A DNA stretch of 64,000 nt from Priestia filamentosa (GTDB taxonomy: Bacteria > Bacillota > Bacilli > Bacillales > Bacillaceae_H), in contig NZ_FXAJ01000003.1 in the NCBI RefSeq assembly GCF_900177535.1, positions 124,001-188,000 of the forward strand. The letters are read 5' to 3'. Positions 9,228 through 17,168 of the stretch are shown piece after piece; position 1 is the first letter of the stretch, and each line of letters begins with the position of its first letter. Both the position numbers and the translations under genes were made by a program. The notes beneath the pieces were generated by a model, which did no database searches, was not told where the DNA came from, and was given only the letters and a program-made list of their open reading frames with translations.

Positions 9228-9998
9228 TTGGCGCATCCAGATGATATAAAAGAGCTTGTTTATATCAACGGAAACGTAAACGATAAGTGTTTCTTAACGC
9301 ACGGCATTGAATTTAGGGAATTCCTTGCATCCCTCCCAACAGAGCTGTCAAATCTTCTTCTGTTGAAACATAATTACGAAGATAGCGATTTCCATATGGG
9401 AACGTTTATGAATTATGTTGAAAAGGAACAGATTACAGAGCTTGTTAAAGAACCCATTAGAACATACAGTGAATTTTGCTGGATTGATATTGATGATACA
9501 AGCTTGCTTGATTCCCTAGAACCAGAAGAAAAGGCAGCATTGCTCTACTTAGGACATTATAAGAAACCATTATCGTCTCCGTTTTTCCGTAAGCTTAATA
9601 ATGAATATGTTTATTTAACAGAAGAGGACGGCTGGTTAAATAAAGTTTACTGTAAGCAGGTAGCCCATATTCAGCATATGATTAGTCATATTGTACCACT
9701 AAAGACGTCAATGCTAATAAAAAAACGCCTTCCGCTTTTTCGTAAACATTTAGATTATCCACCGCTGCCGCCCGTTTTGGCACATACGATTCTAACCTTA
9801 ACACATGACGGCCTGTTAATCGACTTTAAAAGTATGACAAGGTCGCGCAAGGATTTGCAAATTCCGCTTTATACTGTAGGTTCTTTTTTCAGTATAGATG
9901 AACTTCTGCAAGATTTATCTTTTTATAAGCAAGAAAGCAGTTATAAAGCGAAGCTTATTTATTCTCGAAAAGATGATATGTGGGATTTGATCTACTAA
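9228..9998 (+). CDS. Conserved-looking protein of unknown function
   Basis: A 256-residue soluble protein I cannot place in a family with confidence. It is moderately charged, lacks a signal peptide or membrane segment, and contains aromatic motifs such as FCWIDIDD near residue 83 and GHYKKPLSSPFF near 108. The C-terminal part has a Lys/Arg-rich stretch (SMTRSRKDLQI). The start is TTG with an AAAAGGCAGG site nine bases upstream, which is only fair. The upstream gap is AT-rich and may hold its promoter. It converges with an acetyltransferase gene, with the two stops overlapping by four bases. Codon use looks like its neighbours. Confidence 0.75.
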   Translation: MAHPDDIKELVYINGNVNDKCFLTHGIEFREFLASLPTELSNLLLLKHNYEDSDFHMGTFMNYVEKEQITELVKEPIRTYSEFCWIDIDDTSLLDSLEPEEKAALLYLGHYKKPLSSPFFRKLNNEYVYLTEEDGWLNKVYCKQVAHIQHMISHIVPLKTSMLIKKRLPLFRKHLDYPPLPPVLAHTILTLTHDGLLIDFKSMTRSRKDLQIPLYTVGSFFSIDELLQDLSFYKQESSYKAKLIYSRKDDMWDLIY

Positions 9999-10690
9999 GA
10001 TGACGCTTCAGATGGAGCGTCTTTTTTGTATAGTGGGTTTTTCCATTCCATCAAAAGAGCGTAATGACAAGAGTGTTCGTCTTCTAAGTAGTTAGGAACA
10101 ACGGTGAGGGGAGTACGTCCACTTTTTAATAAAAAGGTTACAACGGGATCAATTATTTCTCCTTTTATGATTTTCTCAATGTATTTTTCAGGGGAATAAA
10201 GATGTTTATATTTCGAATAGTGTGGCATGCGAGCTCCACCAAGCAACCTTTTTAAATTATAATGTACAGCAACTTCATAAAGTGAATGAACGAGCCATTT
10301 GCCAAGCTGTAGCTTCCTAAAAGAAGGAGCAACACATATGTCTACAACATAAAGAGTATCACCATGCTCATTGTGATTACGGATATAGCCTTGATCGGTT
10401 ACTTTATCCCACGTGTGTTCTTCTTGATGTTCATCATAGTTGATAATAAGTGAGGTGATGGAGCCGACAATTTCCCCATCAACTTCGACACATAAACATC
10501 CTGTTTTAAAATGCTTAATATGTTCTGTAAGCTGTTGTTCAGACCAAAGAAGATCAGGTGGGAAAGGTGGAGGAAAGGCACATTTTTGGACAGCTATTAA
10601 AACATTAATATCATCCTCATTATAGCTGCGAATTTTTGCTTCTACAAACTTATTATTATGAAACATAAGCAACTGTTTTTTATATTCCAT
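9995..10690 (-). CDS. GNAT-family N-acetyltransferase
   Basis: A 231-residue acetyltransferase. The acetyl-CoA binding core is visible as LYVVDICVAPSFRKLQLGKWLVHSLYEVA (key residues V-A-P-x-x-R-x-x-x-L-G) around residues 113-140, followed by a C-terminal extension with a proline-containing segment (GRTPLTVVPNYL). The substrate cannot be told. The start has AAGGAG nine bases upstream. Its last codons lie inside the terminator of the convergent upstream gene, so the coding end also forms a hairpin in DNA. Confidence 0.88.
   Translation of the reverse strand: MEYKKQLLMFHNNKFVEAKIRSYNEDDINVLIAVQKCAFPPPFPPDLLWSEQQLTEHIKHFKTGCLCVEVDGEIVGSITSLIINYDEHQEEHTWDKVTDQGYIRNHNEHGDTLYVVDICVAPSFRKLQLGKWLVHSLYEVAVHYNLKRLLGGARMPHYSKYKHLYSPEKYIEKIIKGEIIDPVVTFLLKSGRTPLTVVPNYLEDEHSCHYALLMEWKNPLYKKDAPSEASS
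10002..10027 (+). terminator. Terminator of the 9228-9998 gene, inside the convergent gene
   Basis: GACGCT (10002-10007) pairs with AGCGTC (10016-10021), followed by six T. The hairpin lies within the 3' coding end of the acetyltransferase gene on the other strand. Confidence 0.7.
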
Positions 10691-10798
10691 TCTCTCATTC
10701 TCCTTCTAAAAAGATTGAATAATAAAAATATTTTGCTCATTTCTTTCTTCTATGGTAATTTGAAGTAGACAATGTGTAAAGAGAAAGGAAGTTGAAAA

Positions 10799-11584
10799 GT
10801 GGATTTACAACTTAAGGGGAAAAATGCAGTTGTTCTTGCAGGAAGCCAAGGTCTTGGAGAAGCTATTGTTGAAGGATTTGTGAAAGAGGGAACAAATGTT
10901 ATTATTGCAAGTCGCTCAGAAGACAAGCTAGCTCAAATATGTAAGGAGCTAACAAAAAAAGGGGAGTCACGTGTTCTATATCAGAAAACGGATATTACGA
11001 AACCTGAAGATATTGAAGTCCTTTTAGAACGAGTAAAGGCGGAGTTTGGTTCACTAGATATTTTAATTAATAACAGCGGAGGACCGAAAGCTGGTACACT
11101 TAATGAATTAACTGATGAAGATTTTTACAATGCCTTTGAACTCAACCTTCTTAGTTATGTGAGGTCAATTAGAGCTTTCTTTCCGCTTCTAAAAGAAAAA
11201 GGAGGAAAAATCATTAACATCGCTTCTTCTTCTATTAAGGAACCAATTGAGGGGCTTCTTCTATCAAATGTTTTCCGCACGGGTGTTGTAGGATTGACAA
11301 AAACAATTGCAGGTGAATTTGCTCCGTATAACATTTTAGTAAACACGGTAGCACCAGGTAGAATTGCAACAGCTCGAGTTGAGCATCTTGATGAAGTAAG
11401 AGCTGAAAAACAGGGAAAAAGTATCGAACAAGTAGGACAGGAAGCCAAGGCTGGCATCCCGCTTGGCCGTTATGGAGAACCTAGAGAATTTGCAAATGTT
11501 GTTTTGTTTTTAAGCTCTGATGCAAATACATATATGACGGGAAGCTCATTTTTAGTCGATGGTGGGGCAGTGAAGTCCATTTAA
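10799..11584 (+). CDS. SDR-family oxidoreductase with atypical active site
   Basis: A 261-residue short-chain dehydrogenase/reductase. The N-terminal NAD(P)-binding turn is AGSQGLGEAI at about residues 14-23 and the NNSGG motif follows near residue 88. Serine is present in IASSSIKEP near 139, but where classical members have YxxxK this protein reads NVFRTGVVGLTK, so the catalytic tyrosine is replaced. The C-terminal VDGGA is typical. The start is GTG with AAAGGAAG seven bases upstream. Similar FabG-like proteins without the tyrosine occur in Bacillaceae; whether they are catalytically active is unclear. It is a single-gene unit closed by a terminator. Confidence 0.88.
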   Translation: MDLQLKGKNAVVLAGSQGLGEAIVEGFVKEGTNVIIASRSEDKLAQICKELTKKGESRVLYQKTDITKPEDIEVLLERVKAEFGSLDILINNSGGPKAGTLNELTDEDFYNAFELNLLSYVRSIRAFFPLLKEKGGKIINIASSSIKEPIEGLLLSNVFRTGVVGLTKTIAGEFAPYNILVNTVAPGRIATARVEHLDEVRAEKQGKSIEQVGQEAKAGIPLGRYGEPREFANVVLFLSSDANTYMTGSSFLVDGGAVKSI

Positions 11585-11615
11585 AAACAGTTGGACTAAT
11601 GTCCAACTGTTTTTC
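11583..11615. terminator. Bidirectional terminator between SDR and nitroreductase genes
   Basis: AAAAACAGTTGGAC and GTCCAACTGTTTTT flank a TAAT loop; A and T runs serve both convergent genes. Confidence 0.9.
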
Positions 11616-11616
11616 A

Positions 11617-12228
11617 TTATAACCACGTTGTTAAACGGTCAAGGTCAAAGCGTTCGCTTTGGTGAGCTTCTTTTGCTGCTTTTCCAATTGAAATGAGCAT
11701 AACAGGTAGATATCTATCGCTCACTTTAAATTCTTCCACGAAGTTTTTTGCATTGAAGCCGCCCATTGCACATGTATCATATCCTTTTGCTTTTGAGGCA
11801 TGCATAAGAGTCATAGCGGCTAAAGAAGCATTTGTAAATGCTGCATCACGAGCGAAAATATCGTTTTTATAAGCACGGTTAATTTGACCTGCTAAAATGT
11901 CTTTTACTTCCGCTGTCATTGCTTCTCTATCTACAAGTGGATTATATACATCATCTACATTTTTGTTTGCTTCTAAATCACCTAAAACAGCAACAACGGC
12001 TGAAGCTTCTGTGACTTGGTTTTGATTATAAGCAATTGGTAAAAGGCGCTGTTTTGCTTCATCACTTGTAAATACCATGAAATGCCAATGCTGAAGATTC
12101 CATGCAGATGGAGATTTTGCTGTTGCAGTTAAAATGTCCTTTAGTTCTTGTTCTGATATTTTATGTGAAGCATCATAATTTCTAACTGATGTACGAGCTT
12201 CAACAACTTCAAAAAAGTTTTGTTCCAT
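11617..12228 (-). CDS. NAD(P)H nitroreductase, YodC-like
   Basis: A 203-residue FMN-dependent nitroreductase-family protein. The opening EARTSVRNYD gives the FMN phosphate-binding arginine and serine, SPSAWNLQHWHF near residue 40 is the second flavin motif, and KGYDTCAMGGFN near 150 is the third. The sequence resembles B. subtilis YodC along its whole length, including the ending DRLTTWL. Family members reduce nitroaromatics and quinones in vitro; the natural substrate is unknown. The start has GGAGG seven bases upstream. Confidence 0.93.
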   Translation of the reverse strand: MEQNFFEVVEARTSVRNYDASHKISEQELKDILTATAKSPSAWNLQHWHFMVFTSDEAKQRLLPIAYNQNQVTEASAVVAVLGDLEANKNVDDVYNPLVDREAMTAEVKDILAGQINRAYKNDIFARDAAFTNASLAAMTLMHASKAKGYDTCAMGGFNAKNFVEEFKVSDRYLPVMLISIGKAAKEAHQSERFDLDRLTTWL

Positions 12229-12349
12229 TGAGAAACCTCCAAATTATAATATTAACTAAGTTAAAGAGTGTAAAGGGGAGCAAGCAAAAAGTCAAACAGT
12301 TTGTTTTTAGTATGTGTTCGATAAAGAAAAAATACTTGAGGTGAGGAAA

Positions 12350-13216
12350 ATGAGTCAATTATATAAGGTTGGATTTATTGGAACAGGAGTAATGGGAAAA
12401 AGCATGGCTTCCCATCTTCAGCATCAAGGTCATGAACTTTTTGTGTATACAAGAACGAAGGAAAAGGCGCAGTCATTAATTGATGAAGGAGCCGTATGGT
12501 GCTCTATAAGAGAAATAGCAGAAACGTGCGATGTTGTAATGACAATGGTTGGCTATCCAAGTGATGTAAAAGAAGTATATTTTAGTGAGCAAGGCTTATT
12601 AAACAATGCTAAAGCGGGCACTTACCTCATTGATTTTACAACTTCAACACCTTCTTTAGCACAAGAAATTTATAGAAGCGCAAGAGAAAAAGGGATTTAT
12701 ACGCTTGATGCTCCTGTGTCAGGAGGAGACATCGGTGCTCGAAATGCTACGTTAACAATTATGGTTGGTGGAGATGAGAAAGTTTTTGATACGTGTTCTC
12801 CAATGCTGAAAGCGCTAGGAGAAAATGTTCTTTTACAAGGACAAGCAGGTGCAGGACAGCATACTAAAATGTGCAATCAAATTGCTATCGCTTCTAATAT
12901 GCTCGGTATCTGTGAGGCAGTTGCATACGCTAAAAAAGCAGGATTAGAGCAGGAAAATGTATTAAAATCGATTTCAGCAGGAGCAGCTGGAAGTTGGTCA
13001 TTAAGTAACTTAGCTCCTCGAATTATAAATGGTGACTTTGAGCCAGGTTTTTTTGTGAAACATTTTATTAAAGATTTGAAAATTGCGCTTGATGAAGCGG
13101 AAAAGATGAATTTTAAAATGCCTGGAGTTGAAATGGCGAAAGAAATGTATGAAAAGTTAGCACAACAAGGGTTTGAAAATAAAGGTACTCAAGTGCTTTA
13201 CAAATGGTATGAATAA
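12350..13216 (+). CDS. ykwC: Beta-hydroxyacid dehydrogenase YkwC
   Basis: NAD-dependent dehydrogenase of the 3-hydroxyisobutyrate dehydrogenase family, 288 residues. The Rossmann motif GFIGTGVMGKSMA begins near residue 7. The substrate motif DAPVSGGDIGARN lies near 120 and the catalytic lysine region GQHTKMCNQ near 170. It matches B. subtilis YkwC closely, with GAAGSWSLSNLAPR conserved. An upstream in-frame ATG at 12314 lacks a ribosome site, while the ATG at 12350 has GAGGTGAGG just before it. The true substrate is not known. It lies near patA, as in B. subtilis. Confidence 0.93.
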   Translation: MSQLYKVGFIGTGVMGKSMASHLQHQGHELFVYTRTKEKAQSLIDEGAVWCSIREIAETCDVVMTMVGYPSDVKEVYFSEQGLLNNAKAGTYLIDFTTSTPSLAQEIYRSAREKGIYTLDAPVSGGDIGARNATLTIMVGGDEKVFDTCSPMLKALGENVLLQGQAGAGQHTKMCNQIAIASNMLGICEAVAYAKKAGLEQENVLKSISAGAAGSWSLSNLAPRIINGDFEPGFFVKHFIKDLKIALDEAEKMNFKMPGVEMAKEMYEKLAQQGFENKGTQVLYKWYE

Positions 13217-13272
13217 ACAAGGATAAAGAGCTCAGCTTTCCTCCACAATAAATGGTGAAGGAGTTGAGGACA

Positions 13273-13455
13273 ATGGCAAAACGCACAAAGAAACATGATG
13301 CAGATCAAAAAAATAAAAAAGGTTTTGACTCATCAAAAACGGATACTGAGTTTAGCCGTGAAATGGGAAGTGCCAAAGCAAATCGTAAACATAAAGAAGA
13401 TATGAAAAAGCAAAACGCTTCAAAAAATGCAGGATTATATAAAGGTGGATTATAA
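13273..13455 (+). CDS. Small Lys/Asn-rich hydrophilic protein
   Basis: A 60-residue, strongly basic and highly hydrophilic protein (MAKRTKKHDADQKNKKG at the start, ending NAGLYKGGL). It has no hydrophobic core and is probably disordered. Small spore-associated proteins of bacilli often look like this, but I cannot name the family. The ATG at 13273 is preferred over the one at 13252 because AAGGAG lies ten bases before it. A strong terminator follows directly, so it forms a short transcript or the end of one with ykwC. Confidence 0.72.
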   Translation: MAKRTKKHDADQKNKKGFDSSKTDTEFSREMGSAKANRKHKEDMKKQNASKNAGLYKGGL

Positions 13456-13456
13456 A

Positions 13457-13490
13457 AGGAAATCCTCCCCTACTAGGGGAGGATTTCTTT
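13457..13490. terminator. Terminator after the small basic protein, shared with patA
   Basis: AAATCCTCCCC and GGGGAGGATTT flank a TACTA loop and are followed by CTTTTTATTTT; A-rich on the other side. Confidence 0.9.
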
Positions 13491-14639
13491 TTATTTTAAG
13501 TAACGTTCCATTCGATCTATTCCTTCTTTTAACTGTTCCATTGAACAAGCATAAGAAAGGCGTACATATCCTTGTCCATAATCTGAAAAGGCCGTACCTG
13601 GTGTGAGCGCAACACCAGCTTCTTTGACAAGATTTAAAGCGAACTCGTGTGAATCGTGATGAAAAGGCTTAATAGATGGAAAAATATAAAACGCTCCACT
13701 TGGTTTTGTAACGGTAAAGCCCATTTTAACAAGTCTTTCATAGGCGTATTCCATCCGTTTTTTGTATTCCCTCTTCATTGGCAGTGCATCATCTTTTCCC
13801 TCTGTTAAGGCAGCAAGTGCACCCTTTTGAGATACAGAAGAAGCGCATGAAACGCTATATTGTAGCACTTTAATCATATGTTTTGTAATCTGAGCAGGAG
13901 CAAATAAAAAGCCAATGCGCCATCCTGTCATTGAATGTGATTTCGAAACTCCATTTATGACAATCGTTTTTTCTCTCATTGAAGGAATAGAAGCGATTGA
14001 AACGTGATTACCGTAAAAAGTAAGTTCGCTATAAATTTCATCTGAAATTACAAAGATATCGTGCTTTTCTAAAAGAGTTGCAATGTCTTGTAATTCTTCA
14101 AGTGAAAGAGTCACACCTGTAGGGTTTGATGGATAAGGTAAAATAATGGCTTTTGTGTTTGGTGTAATATGCTTTTTAAGCAGCTCTGCAGTGAGCTTAA
14201 AGTCTGTTTCTGTTGTATCAATATGAACGGGCTGAGCACCACAGAGGGAGATAACAGGTTCATATCCTGGATAAACCGGAGCAGGCAAAATGACTTCATC
14301 TCCAGCACTTAAAATGGTACGGAAAGCAATATCAATAGCTTGACTTGCTCCAACTGTTACAAGTACTTCATCTTCTGCTCTGTAGTGCAGATTGTAGCGT
14401 GAATGAACAAAGCTCGCAGCCGCTTCTCGAAGTTCTATAAATCCTGCATTATGTGTATAGGATGTTACATTATCATCAATGGCTTTTTTAGCTGCTTCTT
14501 TAACATGTAACGGTGTCGGGAAATCAGGTTGCCCAATTGTAAATGAGATAACGTCCTCATAGTGAGCAACCATGTTGAAAAACTGGCGGATGCCTGAAAT
14601 TTTTATGTTTTGTACACTAGTATTAATAAGATGCTCCAC
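13491..14639 (-). CDS. patA: N-acetyl-LL-diaminopimelate aminotransferase
   Basis: PLP-dependent class I aminotransferase of the acetylase branch of diaminopimelate and lysine synthesis. It acts between DapH and DapL, both encoded further right in this window. The chain is 382 residues from GTG at 14639. Landmarks are SFTIGQPDFPTP, YPSNPTGVTLS and the PLP lysine in INGVSKSHSMTGWRIGF. B. subtilis PatA begins the same way (MEHL). A longer frame starts at ATG 14678, but GGAGG sits eight bases ahead of the GTG, so I chose GTG. It converges with the small basic gene. Confidence 0.95.
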   Translation of the reverse strand: MEHLINTSVQNIKISGIRQFFNMVAHYEDVISFTIGQPDFPTPLHVKEAAKKAIDDNVTSYTHNAGFIELREAAASFVHSRYNLHYRAEDEVLVTVGASQAIDIAFRTILSAGDEVILPAPVYPGYEPVISLCGAQPVHIDTTETDFKLTAELLKKHITPNTKAIILPYPSNPTGVTLSLEELQDIATLLEKHDIFVISDEIYSELTFYGNHVSIASIPSMREKTIVINGVSKSHSMTGWRIGFLFAPAQITKHMIKVLQYSVSCASSVSQKGALAALTEGKDDALPMKREYKKRMEYAYERLVKMGFTVTKPSGAFYIFPSIKPFHHDSHEFALNLVKEAGVALTPGTAFSDYGQGYVRLSYACSMEQLKEGIDRMERYLK

Positions 14640-14778
14640 TTCGATGTCCTCCATTTTTATAGAAATAATGTTATACATAGAGTACCATATAAAAACGGTA
14701 GAAAGAGAAAAGAGTTTTAAAAAAGTCTGTGATGGGTATGTAAACTAGAATACATAAAAAAGAAAGACGTGACATTTT

Positions 14779-15726
14779 ATGATAAGAGTATATGGAATAA
14801 CGAAAGAGGGGGAGCTTAAAGAAAATTTACCACTTCGCGATACAGGAAGAGCGAGTATTGCTTGGTACTGGGTTGACTTTGATCAACCAACAGATGAGGA
14901 AATCAAGCTTCTTTCCAAAAAGTTTCGGTTCCATCCTTTATCAATTGAGGACTGCGTAGAGCATGTACAGCGTCCAAAAATGGATTCCTATGACAAGTAT
15001 ACATTCCTCACAGTTCATTATCTTCAGCAAACAAGTTTACAGGCAGAGGAAATCAACTTTTTTCTTGGGAAAAATTATGTTGTTACATTCCATAAGAAAA
15101 GCGTACGAGCTATAAATAATACGTGGGCAAAATTAAGAAAAAATGAAAGGCTACAAAGAGGAGCAACAGAAATTGTACATGATATTATTGACCAAATTGT
15201 CGATGATTACTTTCCGCCTCTTTATCGTATCGAAGACCGTCTCAATGAAATTGAGGGAAGTGATGATGAAGAGAGCCGTAGCTCTATCCTTGATGAAGTA
15301 TTTGAGCTAAGAAGACAGCTAACAAAAATTCGTCGAACTATTTTTCCTATGCGTGAGTTAATATATAAGATTGTTAGCACTCAGCATATAAAGGATGTAG
15401 AAGAACAGCATCTTTATTTCCAAGATATTGCAGATCACCTTCTCAAATTAACGGAGCTTGTTGAAGTGAACCGAGATTTTACCTCCGATATACGAGATAA
15501 CTATATTTCTATGAATTCAGACCGAATGAACAGTATTATGATGACGTTGACCGTCATTACAACTATCTTCATGCCTCTTAGCTTTCTTGCAGGACTGTAT
15601 GGAATGAACTTTGTTTTTATGCCTGAACTCAAAGGGAAATACAATTATTTCATTTTACTGGGGTTAATGGCTGTTATTGCTATTGTATTAACAATCTGGT
15701 TCCGTCGTAAAGGATGGTTTCGCTAG
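14779..15726 (+). CDS. corA: CorA-family magnesium transporter
   Basis: A 315-residue CorA-type divalent metal channel. A large cytoplasmic N-terminal domain is followed by two C-terminal membrane helices. The selectivity signature GMN appears in AGLYGMNF near residue 275, followed by the second helix and the basic tail RRKGWFR. The family forms pentamers that let Mg2+ or Co2+ enter; B. subtilis YfjQ is similar. The start ATG has only a modest site (AAAGA) upstream. A perfect palindromic terminator follows. Confidence 0.93.
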   Translation: MIRVYGITKEGELKENLPLRDTGRASIAWYWVDFDQPTDEEIKLLSKKFRFHPLSIEDCVEHVQRPKMDSYDKYTFLTVHYLQQTSLQAEEINFFLGKNYVVTFHKKSVRAINNTWAKLRKNERLQRGATEIVHDIIDQIVDDYFPPLYRIEDRLNEIEGSDDEESRSSILDEVFELRRQLTKIRRTIFPMRELIYKIVSTQHIKDVEEQHLYFQDIADHLLKLTELVEVNRDFTSDIRDNYISMNSDRMNSIMMTLTVITTIFMPLSFLAGLYGMNFVFMPELKGKYNYFILLGLMAVIAIVLTIWFRRKGWFR

Positions 15727-15730
15727 AAGA

Positions 15731-15765
15731 AAGAGCTGTAGTCCATGGACTACAGCTCTTTTTAT
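15731..15765. terminator. Terminator between corA and a small convergent gene
   Basis: AAGAGCTGTAGTCC and GGACTACAGCTCTT make a perfect dyad with T run to the right and A run to the left. Confidence 0.92.
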
Positions 15766-15959
15766 TAATCTGTATGAATTTCTCCTTCACGGAAAAAGGC
15801 ATTTGAAATATACCCCAAATCAACTTTTCCGTCATCTAATTGAACAAGACAATGCTCTTGTTTTGTTTGACGACGAATGTCCTCCAACAAAGCTTCTTCT
15901 ATATCTTCAATAACTCTCATCTCGTTTTGTTTATTGAAAACAACGATTGAGCCTTTCAT
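15765..15959 (-). CDS. Small hypothetical protein
   Basis: A 64-residue protein of no recognised family (MKGSIVVFNKQNEMRVIEDI at the start). Predicted beta-rich with a central acidic helix (IEEALLEDIRRQ). The ATG at 15959 has AAGGTG nine bases upstream; a GTG at 15969-15971 is an alternative start. It sits between corA and the decayed CheW-like gene. Codon use is normal for the window. Confidence 0.6.
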   Translation of the reverse strand: MKGSIVVFNKQNEMRVIEDIEEALLEDIRRQTKQEHCLVQLDDGKVDLGYISNAFFREGEIHTD

Positions 15960-16140
15960 TGAAATCAACACCTTACTTTCGTCATAAGCTTTAGTTAGTA
16001 TAAGAAATTTTTGCTTGTTCGTCTACCGTTTGAACTATATCCAAAGTTTTCTGTGAATTAAGAGGTTTTTTCATTTTCTATTCATAAAGCTTTTAAAGCA
16101 CCGATACGCGAGATAGTGAGAAGAAGGAAAAGAGGAGAAA

Positions 16141-16544
16141 TGATGACACATAACTGGTTGAAATTTAAAATAGAAAATTTGCATATGGCAGTTCCTTTAT
16201 GGTCCATTTGTAAAATTAAAGATGGGAAAGAGCTATAGAAGAACGAGAAAAAGAGCTAAAATTATATAGTGGAAAAGAGTTGCTTGGAATGGGGAAAAAC
16301 GAGAAGAGGCAAACACTGTTTTATTTACTCAACAAGAGCATCATTCTCTTGTCTTTACAGTAGATGAAGTAGTTGGTTTATTGGAGATAAGAGCGGAAGA
16401 TATTATGGAGATACCGTCATTTGGAAAAAGAGAAGATACATTAACAAAAGTATAGGCATAGTAGAAGATAGGATTGTGCAGTTTCTTGATCTTCAGCGTC
16501 TCACCAACCGTTCAGCCAATTTAATAATAGATAAAAACAAATGA
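16141..16544 (+). pseudogene. Decayed CheW-like gene, frameshifted
   Basis: The stretch starts with an intact GAGGAG site and ATG, but the first frame stops after 32 codons (ends KDGKEL). The reading then resumes in another frame (RAIEEREKELKLYSGKELLG), shifts again to a frame with HSLVFTVDEVVGLLEI and DIMEIPSFGK, and after another shift reads IGIVEDRIVQFLDLQRLTN before the stop at 16542-16544. The ordered pieces look like a CheW-type coupling domain: hydrophobic start, the VDEV segment, then the closing strand 'DRIVQFLDL'. B. subtilis has cheV between patA and ykyB, the same slot. No receiver domain remains, so it could instead be a plain CheW-like gene. Several independent lesions argue against a sequencing error. 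Confidence 0.7.
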
Positions 16545-16580
16545 AAGCTTGTTCAAACAAGCTTTCATTTGTTTTATTTC
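16536..16580. terminator. Bidirectional terminator left of ykyB
   Basis: A perfect 18-bp stem (16536-16553 with 16556-16573) carries a two-base loop and T-rich tails on both strands. It ends ykyB from the right and the old CheW-like transcript from the left, and overlaps its last codons. Confidence 0.85.
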
Positions 16581-17026
16581 CCGAGCGGTTTGAATACGGG
16601 CTTTTGATATTTTTTCTTGTAAGGAGAGCGCTCGTCCTGTTTCTTTTCTTCTTCATATCCTGTATAGGCTACAAGAATTTTTTTGGCATGAGATAGCGAC
16701 ATTTTAGTAGGTGGATTTCGATACTGTTGATCTAGTAAACCTAGATGTGGCAGGGTAGCAAAGTCTTCTTTCTGAGGAGGAAGATGAAAGTAATAGTCAG
16801 CAACCGAAACAAGTAAATCTGAACGCTGTTGACTATTTTTAGGGTTGGGAGAAAAATGAAGGCCTTCTTTTTTGGCTTTCTTTTCAGAGATTAGCTTTTT
16901 CAAGCCAAGTTTTTTTAGCATGTAAAGATATTTAGGATCTGTAGCTGTTTTCGCATGGCGATTTACAGTAAAGAGAGCCTGTGCAAGCTGCAATGTTGAA
17001 AATGTCTTTTGTTCATGAGCAGACAT
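16574..17026 (-). CDS. ykyB: YkyB-family protein
   Basis: A 150-residue protein matching B. subtilis YkyB: AIYTVNRHAKTA-like opening (here ALFTVNRHAKTATDPKYLY), GLHFSPNPKNSQQ, VADYYFHLPPQKEDF and the C-terminal KPVFKPLGK. Function unknown. It is basic and soluble with no signal peptide. In B. subtilis it lies next to cheV; here the neighbouring cheV-like slot is decayed. The start has AAGGAGTG upstream. Confidence 0.93.
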   Translation of the reverse strand: MSAHEQKTFSTLQLAQALFTVNRHAKTATDPKYLYMLKKLGLKKLISEKKAKKEGLHFSPNPKNSQQRSDLLVSVADYYFHLPPQKEDFATLPHLGLLDQQYRNPPTKMSLSHAKKILVAYTGYEEEKKQDERSPYKKKYQKPVFKPLGK

Positions 17027-17093
17027 ATTTTCACTCCTTGTCCTTTAAACATTTTCCTCTATTATAGCCGTTCTTATTAATTTTGCAACATTG

Positions 17094-17124
17094 TACATAA
17101 AAGGTTAGCACACTTCACATAATA
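17094..17124 (+). promoter_or_regulatory. Candidate SigG/SigF-type promoter of glcU-gdh
   Basis: TACATA (17094-17099) and CATAATA (17118-17124) with an 18-bp spacer resemble forespore sigma promoters (consensus TGnATA and CATnnTA). The -10 is good and the -35 matches four of six. It fits the known forespore expression of gdh in B. subtilis. Confidence 0.4.
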
Positions 17125-17168
17125 ATTTCAGCTTGAATTTTAAAACCTTAAGAAAAGAAGGTGAACTT

